Assembly (NCBI RefSeq): GCF_018156225.1
Contig: NZ_JAGTAR010000010.1
Span: 62,001 to 126,000 of the forward strand
Reading direction: 5' to 3'
Origin: Carboxylicivirga sediminis
Lineage (GTDB): Bacteria; Bacteroidota; Bacteroidia; Bacteroidales; Marinilabiliaceae
DNA length: 64,000 nt
The position numbers were made by a program, and so were the translations under genes. Positions 18,734 through 27,643 of the stretch are shown piece after piece. Below the pieces are notes generated by a model. The model made no database searches. It was given only the letters and a program-made list of their open reading frames with translations, and was not told where the DNA came from. Positions within the stretch are counted from its first letter, which is position 1. Every line of letters starts with the position of its first letter.

Positions 18734-19714
18734 TTAGATAAGAAACTGGCCGGCAATAGTGATTGCCACTATAATAAATAAGATCAACTCCTGGATAAAC
18801 CGGCGCCTGATAAGCGACAGAAACCTTCCTAAAACGATTGATGTGCCAATGGCCCAAATGGGCATCACTTCCAGCGAATAGTAGGGGGTAATAGCGGCCA
18901 CAACACACAATACAATTAGCCAAATAAATATCCGGTAGTGCTTTCGCGTGATAATTTTAATGGCTGGCAGTATTCTGACTACCGAAAGAATTGAAACGAA
19001 TACCAGGAAAATGATGAAACCATTGTATATCTGCGAGTAAATAGTATGATTGAAAAAGGCAATGGGTGAAATAAAGTTTTCTACCACAGTTTCTAAAAAC
19101 ACATCTGCCTGATCGAACCAAAAATAATAGGCAAATGAAAACAAATATGGAAGCGCCAGACCAATGATGGATGCCATGAAACTGCGAATCGTTAGGAGGC
19201 GTAGGATAAACATGATCATCCATAAGAAGGCCATAAAATAGATACCTTTGGCATAAAACAGCGTACCAAGTGATAGCGCGAATGACGCCTCAAAGCACCA
19301 GGTCATCGCTTTGCGCTGTCCGGCAGCCGAAAAGAGGCGTTCAATGGCTAAAATAAGGAGTGGCGTGAAAAACCATACCGGGTGCAGCTTCTGGGCCATC
19401 AGGTAGGCGCTGACCAAAAGCATATATATAAAGCCGGGCAGATTGGTTTGTCCGTTAAACAGGTTATACCTGTTGACCACCCTATTGACACTGAACATCA
19501 TTATCAGCGCAATAAGCAGGCTGATAACTGATGCCAGTAAATGATTACTTTTCAGAACACCGATCACCAAGTCCCAAAGAGGCATTGGATTATGATCGTA
19601 TGGGAAACTGGGCGATTGATCAAACAAAAGGGTATTGATCCAAAACCCTATCAGTAGCAAAGGCATGAGGGCCAATGCGACAATGTCGTTTCTGTTGAGT
19701 GTTCTAAAAAGCAT
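18734..19714 (-). CDS. DUF6427-type polytopic membrane protein
   Basis: A 326-residue protein made almost entirely of hydrophobic helices, about ten of them, with short loops. The N-terminus MLFRTLNRNDIVALALMP and the QTNLPGFIYMLL, FYAKGIYFMAFLWMIMFILR and ALPYLFSFAYYFW segments match Bacteroidota proteins named for DUF6427, whose function is unknown. It lies 5 bp after purD and 4 bp before the carbamoyltransferase start. Its neighbours suggest the cell envelope, but no catalytic motif is visible. Confidence 0.72.
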   Translation of the reverse strand: MLFRTLNRNDIVALALMPLLLIGFWINTLLFDQSPSFPYDHNPMPLWDLVIGVLKSNHLLASVISLLIALIMMFSVNRVVNRYNLFNGQTNLPGFIYMLLVSAYLMAQKLHPVWFFTPLLILAIERLFSAAGQRKAMTWCFEASFALSLGTLFYAKGIYFMAFLWMIMFILRLLTIRSFMASIIGLALPYLFSFAYYFWFDQADVFLETVVENFISPIAFFNHTIYSQIYNGFIIFLVFVSILSVVRILPAIKIITRKHYRIFIWLIVLCVVAAITPYYSLEVMPIWAIGTSIVLGRFLSLIRRRFIQELILFIIVAITIAGQFLI

Positions 19715-19719
19715 AAGTA

Positions 19720-20988
19720 CTATAAATCAAATCCGATATCTGAACGGAAATATTTTCCTTCGTAAGTGACTGTTTGCGCGTTGGCAAAAGATTGCTTTAA
19801 GGCCTCTTCTTTGGTATTTCCATAGGCTGTCATGGCAATAACACGACCGCCAGAGGTCACTACCTGCCCGTCCTTATCGGCTGTTCCGGCATGGAAAACC
19901 AGGCCTTCGCTTATCTTCTCGAGTCCGCTTATTTCTTTGTCTTTTTCATAGGCTTCAGGGTAACCTCCTGAAACGCACATCACCGTAGTAGCAAATCGCT
20001 CGTCAACCTCAATGGTTTTCTTGCGCAATTCGCCGGCAGCAACCGCCTCAAACAAGTCAACTAAATCTGTTTTAATACGTGGGATCACCACCTCTGTTTC
20101 CGGGTCGCCCATGCGTACATTGTATTCAATCACATAAGGTTCGCCTTCAACGCTCATTAAGCCGATAAACACAAAACCTTTATATGGGATGTTGTCATTA
20201 GCTAAACCATCTATCGTTGGCTTAACAATGCGATCGTGAACTTTCTTCATGAATACGTCATCGGCAAATGGTACCGGAGAGATTGCACCCATGCCGCCAG
20301 TGTTAAGGCCTGTGTCGCCTTCTCCAATACGTTTATAATCTTTGGCCTCGGGCAAAACCACATAGCCATGGCCATCGGTTAATACAAATACCGATAGCTC
20401 GATACCACTTAGGAATTCTTCAATCACCACGGTGCTGGAAGCATCACCAAACTTACCACTGAGCATTTCTTTCAACTCAGCTTCTGCTTCGGTTATTTCA
20501 TCTAATATAAGCACCCCTTTACCGGCTGCCAGGCCATCGGCTTTCAGCACATAAGGTGCTTTTAGTGTTTTCAGGAAAGCAAGCCCTTCTTCCAGGTTAG
20601 CTTGTGTGACTGACAGATAGGCTGCAGTTGGGATGTCATGGCGCATCATAAATGCTTTGGCAAATTCTTTACTGCCTTCCAGTTTAGCACCTTCTTTACC
20701 TGGACCTATTACCGGTACATGTGCAATTTGAGGATCGTTTAATACGAAATCCTTCACACCTCTTACTAAAGGTTCCTCGGGACCTACAACAATCAGGTTG
20801 ATGTTGTTGTCAATAACAAAAGCTTTGATGGCTTCAAAGTCATTAGGATTGATGTTGACATTGGTGCCTACTTCTTTGGTGCCTGCATTACCAGGGGCAA
20901 TAAACAATTGTGTTAGTTTTTCACTTTGTGCCATTTTCCAAGCCAATGCGTGCTCACGTCCTCCCGAGCCTAATAGTAAAATATTCAT
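19720..20988 (-). CDS. purD: Phosphoribosylamine-glycine ligase
   Basis: A 422-residue ATP-grasp enzyme of purine synthesis that joins phosphoribosylamine and glycine to give GAR. The N-terminal MNILLLGSGGREHALAWK is diagnostic. So are ADGLAAGKGVLI (ATP-grasp lysine region), VVIEEFLSGIELSVFVLTDG, GGMGAISPVPF and EYNVRMGDPETEVVIPR, which holds the metal ligands. The C-terminal small domain ends normally. Length and motifs indicate an intact gene. It leads a three-gene unit with the DUF6427 and carbamoyltransferase genes. Confidence 0.97.
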   Translation of the reverse strand: MNILLLGSGGREHALAWKMAQSEKLTQLFIAPGNAGTKEVGTNVNINPNDFEAIKAFVIDNNINLIVVGPEEPLVRGVKDFVLNDPQIAHVPVIGPGKEGAKLEGSKEFAKAFMMRHDIPTAAYLSVTQANLEEGLAFLKTLKAPYVLKADGLAAGKGVLILDEITEAEAELKEMLSGKFGDASSTVVIEEFLSGIELSVFVLTDGHGYVVLPEAKDYKRIGEGDTGLNTGGMGAISPVPFADDVFMKKVHDRIVKPTIDGLANDNIPYKGFVFIGLMSVEGEPYVIEYNVRMGDPETEVVIPRIKTDLVDLFEAVAAGELRKKTIEVDERFATTVMCVSGGYPEAYEKDKEISGLEKISEGLVFHAGTADKDGQVVTSGGRVIAMTAYGNTKEEALKQSFANAQTVTYEGKYFRSDIGFDL

Positions 20989-21085
20989 GTTCTAGGTATT
21001 AATATCAGCCTACCGAAACAAGATGGTTTCAATAATCTGGTTATTGTATTAATGTTTTATCAATTCAATAAATGCGTGTTCAACG

Positions 21086-21706
21086 TCACATTTCCAGTGG
21101 TTTAAACTGGTAGCCCTGTTCCAACAATTTTTCCAAAGCAGCAGGAAGCGCATAATTCATCCGTTTCCAGGCTTTTTTCGAATCATGAAAAAGCAGTATA
21201 GAGCCATCACGTGTATGGTCCATAACATTGGCCAGTACTTCATGCTGACTCAGGCGATTGTCATAGTCCATGGATAGAACATCCCACATGACGATGTGCT
21301 TAAACTGGTCATTGAGTGCTCGCATATACCAAGGATACAATTGTCCGTGCGGAGGCCGAAACAACCCGCCAGGTATATATGGTTTTGCTTTTTCAATATT
21401 GTCAAAATAGGCCTCGCGTGAACATTTCCACGCAGGCAAATGGTTATAGGCATGGTTCCCCACGCTATGACCTTTCTTTACGAGTTCAGCCAGTAACCCT
21501 TGGTTTTTATGGGCATTTTCGCCGACGCAAAAAAACGTGGCCTTGAGCTGATATTGCTCCAGTAACTGCATCACCCAAGTCGTTTCCTTTTCAACCGGAC
21601 CGTCATCAAAGGTGAGGTAAAGTGTTTTACCTACACCTTTCTGTCGCCACAGTGTGTGGGGGAACAAGGCCCTGAGTGCAGCTGGTGGCTGAACTTTCCA
21701 ACTCAT
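21086..21706 (-). CDS. Polysaccharide deacetylase (NodB homology, CE4)
   Basis: A 206-residue single NodB domain. Motif 1 is TFDDGP with Asp34 and Asp35, motif 2 is NHAYNH with His85 and His89 as metal ligands, motif 3 is FRPPHG, and the C-terminal LLFHDS supplies the last histidine. All catalytic positions are present. There is no signal peptide, so it may act in the cytoplasm or at its membrane. Relatives deacetylate chitin oligomers, peptidoglycan or lipid-linked GlcNAc. The gene lies 3 bp after the GT117 gene on the same strand, so a role in glycan or lipid-linked sugar processing fits. Confidence 0.9.
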   Translation of the reverse strand: MSWKVQPPAALRALFPHTLWRQKGVGKTLYLTFDDGPVEKETTWVMQLLEQYQLKATFFCVGENAHKNQGLLAELVKKGHSVGNHAYNHLPAWKCSREAYFDNIEKAKPYIPGGLFRPPHGQLYPWYMRALNDQFKHIVMWDVLSMDYDNRLSQHEVLANVMDHTRDGSILLFHDSKKAWKRMNYALPAALEKLLEQGYQFKPLEM

Positions 21707-21709
21707 GTT

Positions 21710-24700
21710 TTACTCGTTGAAGAAGCCCATGCGTTGCATGTTTTTCTCATAATCTTTCTCCAGGAACTTCATTAAGTCCTCTCGGTTATATCGTTGAGCC
21801 ATCTTCACTACTTCCATATAAATAGCCATGGCTGTTTCTGGTTCTCTTCCGGCTGTTGCACGTTTGAAAGATGGCAATGAGTTGAAGTATTCCAACTCTT
21901 TCAGGCGTTCATTGGCCAGTGCTGTTAGTATCTCATCACCTTTCTCAAATTCACCAATGCGGAAGTAACCTTCAGCCAAAAAGATGCTGAAATAGTTGTG
22001 AGGCACACGCTCGGCACTTAATACTTCCATGCTTTTATCCAGAATGTTTCTGGCCTTGTCGTTCTGGCCCTCATCAATAAGCGACGTAGCCAGGCGTGAC
22101 AGGTTATTACGGATATTGGTTGCCATCCGCAGATGGTTTTCATCCAGGTATACATTTGGATTTTCAAAACCACCCCACTTGAAGTCTTCCATTACATGTT
22201 GATACATACGCTCGGTCTCAACGCGGCCATATTGTCCGTCGTTATTAAGCGTTTTGATAGGTACCACCTGGTAGGCAAAACCTTCTAGCTGGAAATAATC
22301 CTGCAGGCTAACGTAGTTATCTGAACCTACTGTAACAGCAAAGTAGATGGGGCGTTCCCAATCGTTATTGGCCAGCATATCCAGTATCATTAATTCATTC
22401 TTCAGAATCATGTCTTTCTGAAGGTTGATGTCTAACTCTGAAGTGATTAAGTGAGCAGCATCTTCGGATACGATGCCTCTTTGCAGCACCTTTAAACTGT
22501 CAGCAGGTAGCTTAAACTGTTTAGAAGGCAGGTACTCCAGGTATCCTGCATATTCTGGCACTTGCTTGGTTTTAGGATTGTCGCTGGCCACAAACTTAAT
22601 GGCTTCTTTCAAATCCACTGCACCCTTGATGCGATCCAAGAGGTACACCACATCACGACTACCGGTGACATATTGATCGTGCTCCAATGAGAATGGCAGC
22701 GGATCCGATTCATACGCTTTGCGCTTCATCTGGTCGATGTACCATTCGGTTTGCAGGTAACTCAGGTTACAAACGCGCACATCCGTTCTGATACCTTCCA
22801 CTTCCTGGGCATACCAAAGAGGGAAGGTGTCATTATCACCATTGGTAAATATGATGGAGTTGGGCGCACAACTGTTAAGGTAGTTATAGGCCAAATCGCG
22901 GGCAACATACCTTTCTGAACGGTTGTGATCATCCCAGTTTTCGTTAGCCATAATGCCTGGTACCAACACCAATGACAAACCGGTTGCCAAACTGGCAGCT
23001 ACCGAACCCGGCATAAATCGTTTAATGCCATTGACAATAGTCAATACTCCCAAGCCAATCCAGATGGCAAATGCATAGAAAGAGCCGGCATAGGCGTAAT
23101 CACGTTCACGTGGCTGCAATGGTGTCTGGTTCAGGTATAGTACAATCGCCAATCCGGTTAAGAAGAATAGCAGCATCACTATCCAAAAACCTTGCTTGCC
23201 GTTTTTGCCAGCGTTATACTGGAAGAATAACCCAGCTAAACCAAGGATAAGCGGTAGCATGTAATATTTGTTACGTGCCGGGTTATTTTTGTAGGTGTCT
23301 GGCAGAAGTTCTTCATCCCCAAGACGAGATTCATCAAGGAATTTAATGCCTGTTATCCAGTTCCCTTTATGTATTTCGCCATTACCCTGAATATCGTTTT
23401 GACGGCCAGAGAAGTTCCACATAAAGTAGCGGAAATACATGTGATTGACCTGGTAATTGACAAAGAACTTAAAGTTTTCCCACATGGTAGGCACCATCAA
23501 GGTGCTTGGGCGACCTGTTTCGTCCTCAATCGTTACACGCTTACCCTTCAGGTTAGTCCATTTTTGATATTCATTTATATGACGGCCTTCGCGACTATAC
23601 ATACGTGGAAACAGGGTTGTGGTGCGATCATCAAATTCATATTTAGGACGGTGATCCACTGTTTTGTATTCGCCGTCTTTTTTAATGCGAACAGGGGCTC
23701 CCTTTTGATTACGCATTGCTTCGCGGTCGAGTGGTGAGTTGTAGTTCTGTCCGAAAAATAACGGGCGATCGCCATATTGCTCACGGTTCAGGTACGACAT
23801 CAACGAGAATACATCTTCAGGTGAGTTCTGATCCATTGGTGGATTGGCGAATGAGCGAATCACAATCATGGCAAATGATGAGTAGCCAATCATGATAACA
23901 GTTACGGCCAGTATTATTGTGTTGGCAATCACCATTTTCTTTTTGTAGGTGATTAGAATACCAGCTATGAGTGCAATTACTAAAAGAATCATGTAAAAGA
24001 TGGCTCCGGTGTTAAACGGTAGTCCGAATCCGTTAACAAAAGCCAGCTCAAACCAGCTCGCTACTTTTACAACACCTGGTATAATACCATATAAAATGCC
24101 GCCAAGGATAACCGCTGACAGTGCCAGAGCTTTGATGGTATTGTTTCGGTTGACTTCAAACATTTTGAAGTAATACACCATAACTATAGCAGGAATAGCC
24201 AACAGGTTCAAAAGGTGAACGCCAATGGAAAGCCCCATCAGGTAGGCAATTAAAATCAACCAACGGTTTGAATAGGGCTGCCCGGCCACATTTTCCCATT
24301 TAAGAATAGCCCAGAATACCACGGCCGTAAACAGTGATGACATGGCGTAAACTTCGCCTTCAACAGCTGAGAACCAGAAGGTATCCGAAAAAGTATAGGC
24401 CAAAGCACCTACCAAACCGGCACCCATTACTGACCAGGTGCGCCAGATAGGCGGCTCTTCTTCAGTGATAAATATTTTTTTGGCTAAATGGGTAATGGTC
24501 CAGAACAGGAACATGATGGTTAATGCACTGGCCAGGGCCGACATCATGTTAATCATAAAAGCAACAGAACCTGTATCAGGTGCGAATAAAGAGAAGAAAC
24601 GACCCACTATCATAAAAAATGGTGCCCCGGGAGGGTGTCCCACCAATAGCTTATAGGATGTTGAAATGAATTCGCCACAGTCCCAAAAAGAGGCTGTGGG

Positions 24701-24784
24701 TTCAATGGTCATGGTATAAACGGTGGCGGAAATGAAAAAAGTGAGCCAGCCGAGTATCAGATTTAAACGCGTATATTGCTTCAT
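21710..24784 (-). CDS. GT117 (DUF2723) family membrane glycosyltransferase, copy 1
   Basis: A 1024-residue membrane protein. The N-terminal half has roughly a dozen helices, starting with a segment followed by TMTIEPTASFWDCGEFI, the DUF2723 signature whose Asp-Cys-Gly-Glu lies in the first large loop as in GT-C enzymes. HPPGAPFFMIVGRFFSLF and WFSAVEGEVYAMSSLF are further signatures. A central loop (about 350-480) and a soluble C-terminal part follow, including QTPLQPRERDYAYAGSFY, NGDNDTFPLWYAQEVEGIRTDVRV and helical repeats near the end. The family is thought to use lipid-linked sugars, but donors and acceptors are not established. A paralogue lies at 27644-30586. It is followed 3 bp later by a deacetylase. 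Confidence 0.88.
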   Translation of the reverse strand: MKQYTRLNLILGWLTFFISATVYTMTIEPTASFWDCGEFISTSYKLLVGHPPGAPFFMIVGRFFSLFAPDTGSVAFMINMMSALASALTIMFLFWTITHLAKKIFITEEEPPIWRTWSVMGAGLVGALAYTFSDTFWFSAVEGEVYAMSSLFTAVVFWAILKWENVAGQPYSNRWLILIAYLMGLSIGVHLLNLLAIPAIVMVYYFKMFEVNRNNTIKALALSAVILGGILYGIIPGVVKVASWFELAFVNGFGLPFNTGAIFYMILLVIALIAGILITYKKKMVIANTIILAVTVIMIGYSSFAMIVIRSFANPPMDQNSPEDVFSLMSYLNREQYGDRPLFFGQNYNSPLDREAMRNQKGAPVRIKKDGEYKTVDHRPKYEFDDRTTTLFPRMYSREGRHINEYQKWTNLKGKRVTIEDETGRPSTLMVPTMWENFKFFVNYQVNHMYFRYFMWNFSGRQNDIQGNGEIHKGNWITGIKFLDESRLGDEELLPDTYKNNPARNKYYMLPLILGLAGLFFQYNAGKNGKQGFWIVMLLFFLTGLAIVLYLNQTPLQPRERDYAYAGSFYAFAIWIGLGVLTIVNGIKRFMPGSVAASLATGLSLVLVPGIMANENWDDHNRSERYVARDLAYNYLNSCAPNSIIFTNGDNDTFPLWYAQEVEGIRTDVRVCNLSYLQTEWYIDQMKRKAYESDPLPFSLEHDQYVTGSRDVVYLLDRIKGAVDLKEAIKFVASDNPKTKQVPEYAGYLEYLPSKQFKLPADSLKVLQRGIVSEDAAHLITSELDINLQKDMILKNELMILDMLANNDWERPIYFAVTVGSDNYVSLQDYFQLEGFAYQVVPIKTLNNDGQYGRVETERMYQHVMEDFKWGGFENPNVYLDENHLRMATNIRNNLSRLATSLIDEGQNDKARNILDKSMEVLSAERVPHNYFSIFLAEGYFRIGEFEKGDEILTALANERLKELEYFNSLPSFKRATAGREPETAMAIYMEVVKMAQRYNREDLMKFLEKDYEKNMQRMGFFNE

Positions 24785-24957
24785 AATTACTTAATTTCAG
24801 TACAATAGAGTCTGTTGATAGAAGACTGTGCGAGCCTTTCCTTTAGACAAGTTCCAAAAATACAATTTTTTGTTTGTTTGACCTTTACATTATTTGCAAT
24901 ATTGGTAGCTGACAATGCTTTAATAAAATCTTTTAACTTTATACAAAATCATTTCCA

Positions 24958-25473
24958 ATGAAGCTGAAATATTGTTTAATGTTGTTAATCATGACTCTAT
25001 TGTGTGCTAACGCCATTGATGCACAAAATAATGAAGTGAAAAAGCAACTGAAATTGTATAGGGCAAGTGGCGTAGAGCAAAAGATAGATGTTAGTGGGGC
25101 GGAGCTTGAAGAGGTGTTGACCTCAGCGCGCTATTATTTGGGTGTAAAGCACCGGATGGGCGGAACTGATCATAAAGGATTGGATTGCTCCGGACTCGTT
25201 TATGTTAGTTTCATGAAGCATGGGGTAAAATTACCTCGCTCTTCAGAAGAACAAGGTCGGTATGGTAAACAGGTGCATGCAGTGAACCGCCTGAGAAGAG
25301 GCGATTTAGTGTTTTTTCATATGGATTGGAGTAAAAAACTGGTCAACCATGTGGGTATTTACCTGGGAGATGATGAGTTTATCCATGTTTCGTCTTCGAA
25401 CGGATGTATTATATCCAACCTGCGCGATAAGCATTGGAAGAAGGGCTTTTTGTTTGGGACCAGATTGTGGTGA
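24958..25473 (+). CDS. NlpC/P60 family (C40) cell-wall peptidase
   Basis: A 171-residue secreted protein with a signal peptide (residues 1-22, ending NAIDAQ). The NlpC/P60 domain covers about 50-171. The catalytic Cys77 lies in LDCSGLVYVSF, the histidine is His131 in VNHVGIYLGD, and a third polar residue is His143 in FIHVSSS. Such enzymes cut between D-glutamate and diaminopimelate in peptidoglycan stem peptides. It is transcribed away from the GT117 gene, with 173 bp between them. It has no SH3 or LysM targeting domain. Confidence 0.9.
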   Translation: MKLKYCLMLLIMTLLCANAIDAQNNEVKKQLKLYRASGVEQKIDVSGAELEEVLTSARYYLGVKHRMGGTDHKGLDCSGLVYVSFMKHGVKLPRSSEEQGRYGKQVHAVNRLRRGDLVFFHMDWSKKLVNHVGIYLGDDEFIHVSSSNGCIISNLRDKHWKKGFLFGTRLW

Positions 25474-25534
25474 AAAAAAAGGGGGGTCCGAAAATCAAAA
25501 AATCATAATAATAAACTTATAATTTATAAGAAAA

Positions 25535-25690
25535 CACCTCTCCTCAATCCTCTCCTTCAAGGAGAGGAAGCTACTACTAAATGAATATAACATCTTGTAT
25601 TAGAGATGGATGTCTTTTAAAATAATGTCACCTTCTCCTTGAGGAGGATTTATTCCGCCAGAGCGGAAAGGCTGGGATGAGGTGATGAAG
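25535..25690. repeat. Head-to-head pair of CACCTC...CAAGGAGA intergenic repeats
   Basis: In the 289-bp gap after the NlpC/P60 gene two related sequences face each other. The left copy (25535-25569) runs from CACCTC to TTCAAGGAGAGG. The right copy (25628-25690), read on the minus strand, runs from CACCTC, through a GC-rich hairpin around CCGCTCTGGCGG, to CTCAAGGAGAAGGTG. The paired arms could form a large hairpin in RNA. Such palindromic intergenic repeats are common in Bacteroidota genomes; here the family relation is inferred from the two copies only. A perfect 7-bp-arm palindrome (CTTATAATTTATAAG) lies just to the left. No coding potential is seen. Confidence 0.6.
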
Positions 25691-25762
25691 TTATAGATTA
25701 TTAGTATAAAAATGTCTCTCTTAATTTCCGTACATCCTCCTTTAAAATCCAGATAAATAAGA

Positions 25763-26206
25763 TTAAAAGTGACTAGTATGTCCATGAAGGATAACCCATC
25801 CACCTTTTTTGTTTTCCATCAGCAGGGTTGAAATCCATTTCGATTCAAATGGTTCTTGCTCCTTCATTTTTACCTTTTCGGTGCCAGTCCAGATGCACAG
25901 TGCTTTGTATTTCCCAATTTCTTTAACAGTCAGTTTGTTTTCGGTGACTTCTTGCGATTCCACCTTGTTCAGAAAATCGGTATACATGTCTTTAAAGGCC
26001 ATAAAATCATATTGATGGCCATCGGCAATGAAGGTAAATGAAGGCGATTGATCCCAGTATGATAAGGTCTTGTCGACATCTTTGTCCAGACCAGCCTGAA
26101 TCATGTCTTCAATGGTTTGTTTAATTTCTTGCTCGGCACTTTGTGCATATGCCACATGGATGCCCCAGCCAATAAGCAGGGTGCTAATTAATAAAATACG
26201 TTTCAT
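25763..26206 (-). CDS. Secreted NTF2-like / DUF4440-type protein
   Basis: About 147 residues from the ATG at 26206. An upstream in-frame start would add 13 residues before the signal peptide and is less likely. Residues 1-21 are a signal peptide (KRILLISTLLIGWGIHVAYA). The mature part has the SnoaL/NTF2 pattern: EQEIKQTIEDMIQAGLDKDVDKTLSYWDQSPSFTFIADG, then strands with WTGTEKVKM and a final WVILHGHTSHF. Such small cone-shaped domains bind or convert hydrophobic ligands, but no catalytic residues are assignable. The palindrome array at 26275-26639 lies directly upstream, in its promoter region. Confidence 0.75.
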   Translation of the reverse strand: MKRILLISTLLIGWGIHVAYAQSAEQEIKQTIEDMIQAGLDKDVDKTLSYWDQSPSFTFIADGHQYDFMAFKDMYTDFLNKVESQEVTENKLTVKEIGKYKALCIWTGTEKVKMKEQEPFESKWISTLLMENKKGGWVILHGHTSHF

Positions 26207-26274
26207 AGTATCATTTTTTAGGGTGTGAAAAGGCAAAGGTAGCAAGGTTTAAAACCTAAAGTCAAGTGTGGATA

Positions 26275-26639
26275 ATACAAAATGTATCGTTGGCGGGAGA
26301 TTAAAATAGTCGATACACCGTGTATTTTACCATTTTACTATCTGGTGGACCCGATACACCGTGTATTTGCGTGTTTTAGTATCAAAATGGCCGGATACAA
26401 CTTGTATCGGGCCCGCTGAGTGTCAAAAAGTCAAAATACACCGTGTATTTGCTTCGCCAAGTCCAAAAATGCAAAGTACACCGTGTATTTGGCTCAACAA
26501 GCTCCAAGTAGCAAAAATACACCGTGTATCGACGTTTTTTTAATTTTGGCTCGATACATCGTGTATCGGAAAAAAAATAAAAAGTTGGTGGATATACGGT
26601 GTATCGATATGGATGGTATTTTATAATGAATACATGTAT
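26275..26639. repeat. Regular array of about ten 13-bp palindromes (consensus ATACACCGTGTAT)
   Basis: Copies start at 26275, 26313, 26354, 26395, 26436, 26476, 26517, 26554, 26592 and 26630. Five are exact ATACACCGTGTAT (26313, 26354, 26436, 26517, and 26476 apart from its first base). The others differ mostly in the centre (26275 AAAA, 26395 AACTT, 26554 ATC). Start-to-start distances are 38, 41, 41, 41, 40, 41, 37, 38 and 38 bp. Several copies extend to CG on one or both sides, so the full palindrome may be 17 bp. The 24-28-bp spacers of the middle units resemble each other weakly, so this is a decayed tandem repeat rather than a CRISPR array. It sits upstream of the NTF2-like gene and beside the MITE-like element. 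Confidence 0.85.
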
Positions 26640-26673
26640 TGATGACTAAAGGCTAATGGGAGCTGCACTATTA

Positions 26674-26935
26674 ACCTGAGTTCGACATAAAATTACTGGC
26701 TCAAATCGCTTATAAATGTTTAGTTTCAAGGAATATTTGTGAAAGAATAGCGAGCTATGGTGAACAGATATGACGATGAAAATGAATATTTATAAGTGAA
26801 ACTCTAAGCTTTTCCTTGAATAATTGATTTACTGCTTTAAATTTCATCACCGTAGCTCGCTACGCTTCTGAAACTCGCATTGTAAATCAGTTATTTAAGA
26901 AATTTTGAGCTCTGTAATTTTAATCGAACTCAGGT
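26674..26935. mobile_element. MITE-like element with terminal inverted repeats and 5-bp target duplication
   Basis: A 262-bp non-coding element. Its ends are inverted repeats starting ACCTGAGTTCGA, with pairing that continues with one or two mismatches for about 23 bp (ATAAAATTAC on the left, TTAAAATTAC on the right). It is flanked by identical TATTA at 26669-26673 and 26936-26940, as expected of a target-site duplication. The interior is also partly self-complementary: AGCGAGCTATGGTGA on the left pairs with the complement of TCACCGTAGCTCGCT on the right, so a transcript could fold as one long hairpin. It holds no transposase. It inserted one base beyond the end of the XRE gene. Confidence 0.78.
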
Positions 26936-26941
26936 TATTAC

Positions 26942-27520
26942 TTAAACAATAGCCTTCTGTGGCGTTTTACAGCACCTGATACTGCGTATGACAATGATGC
27001 AAGCGTTTAGCAGGTACATAATGGCCACCCATCCAATTATAAACCATTCTGATGCCATCACTCTTGTGGCCGTAATAGCACCATTTTGTTGATACATTAG
27101 GCTGTCGATATAACGAATAAAGAAGAAGCCAATAACCAATAGACCACACCAAAAGGTTTGAATCAGCAGTGTGGTTTTGGCACTCTTATTAAATCGGTCA
27201 TCTTTTTCCGGCGTGGCCACCCAAATAAGGGCCGGCAGAATGATGTTTATTATTGGAAACAACAGATAACTCAGGGCAGACAGATTCAGGATGGTTAGTA
27301 GGCGATTGTTCTTATATTCATCTTTAAACGGCGCCTCAGTATTGGGAAACAGTACTTGTTTAATTTGTAACAGCGTATTTCCTTTTGGTTGTGTTTGTCC
27401 CTGTTCAATGCGTTGAATGGTTCTTACACTGAGTTTAGTTTGATCGGCCAAAACTTCTTGTGACCATCCTTTAGCTTCTCGTGCCTGTTTAATTTTAAGA
27501 CCTGAATGCAGTGTGCTCAT
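26942..27520 (-). CDS. Membrane-anchored XRE-family HTH protein
   Basis: About 192 residues from the ATG at 27520; an in-frame start at 27574 would add 18 residues without a recognisable domain. Residues 8-62 are an XRE helix-turn-helix (LKIKQAREAKGWSQEVLADQTKLSVRTIQRIEQGQTQPKGNTL split over two helices and turn). The rest has three or four hydrophobic segments with the DUF4870-like pattern (YLLFPIINIILPALIWVATPEKDDRFNKSAKTTL). It is a DNA-binding domain tied to the membrane, common in Bacteroidota, with unknown signal. The MITE-like element begins just downstream of its stop. Confidence 0.8.
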   Translation of the reverse strand: MSTLHSGLKIKQAREAKGWSQEVLADQTKLSVRTIQRIEQGQTQPKGNTLLQIKQVLFPNTEAPFKDEYKNNRLLTILNLSALSYLLFPIINIILPALIWVATPEKDDRFNKSAKTTLLIQTFWCGLLVIGFFFIRYIDSLMYQQNGAITATRVMASEWFIIGWVAIMYLLNACIIVIRSIRCCKTPQKAIV

Positions 27521-27643
27521 AGTAGATTGTGTGATTGATTCAAGGGCTAATTTAGTTGAATGCCCTATCGACAATTACTTTTTGATGGTGTCATTTTCAT
27601 GACAATTTCACGACATAGTTCGTTAATTGGCAAATAATTAGAT

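Noticed and set aside
26361-26626. Small coding frames with repeated peptides (HRVFAS, TPCIW) across the palindromes
   Set aside because: The peptide repeats come from the DNA palindromes. Several frames are open at once with no ribosome binding site, so they are not genes.
26275-26639. CRISPR array
   Set aside because: Repeats are 13-bp palindromes with mismatches, spacers are 24-28 bp and partly alike, and no cas gene is present. A decayed tandem repeat or operator array explains it better.
26674-26935. Riboswitch or regulatory RNA
   Set aside because: The hairpin is explained by a mobile element with terminal repeats and target-site duplication.
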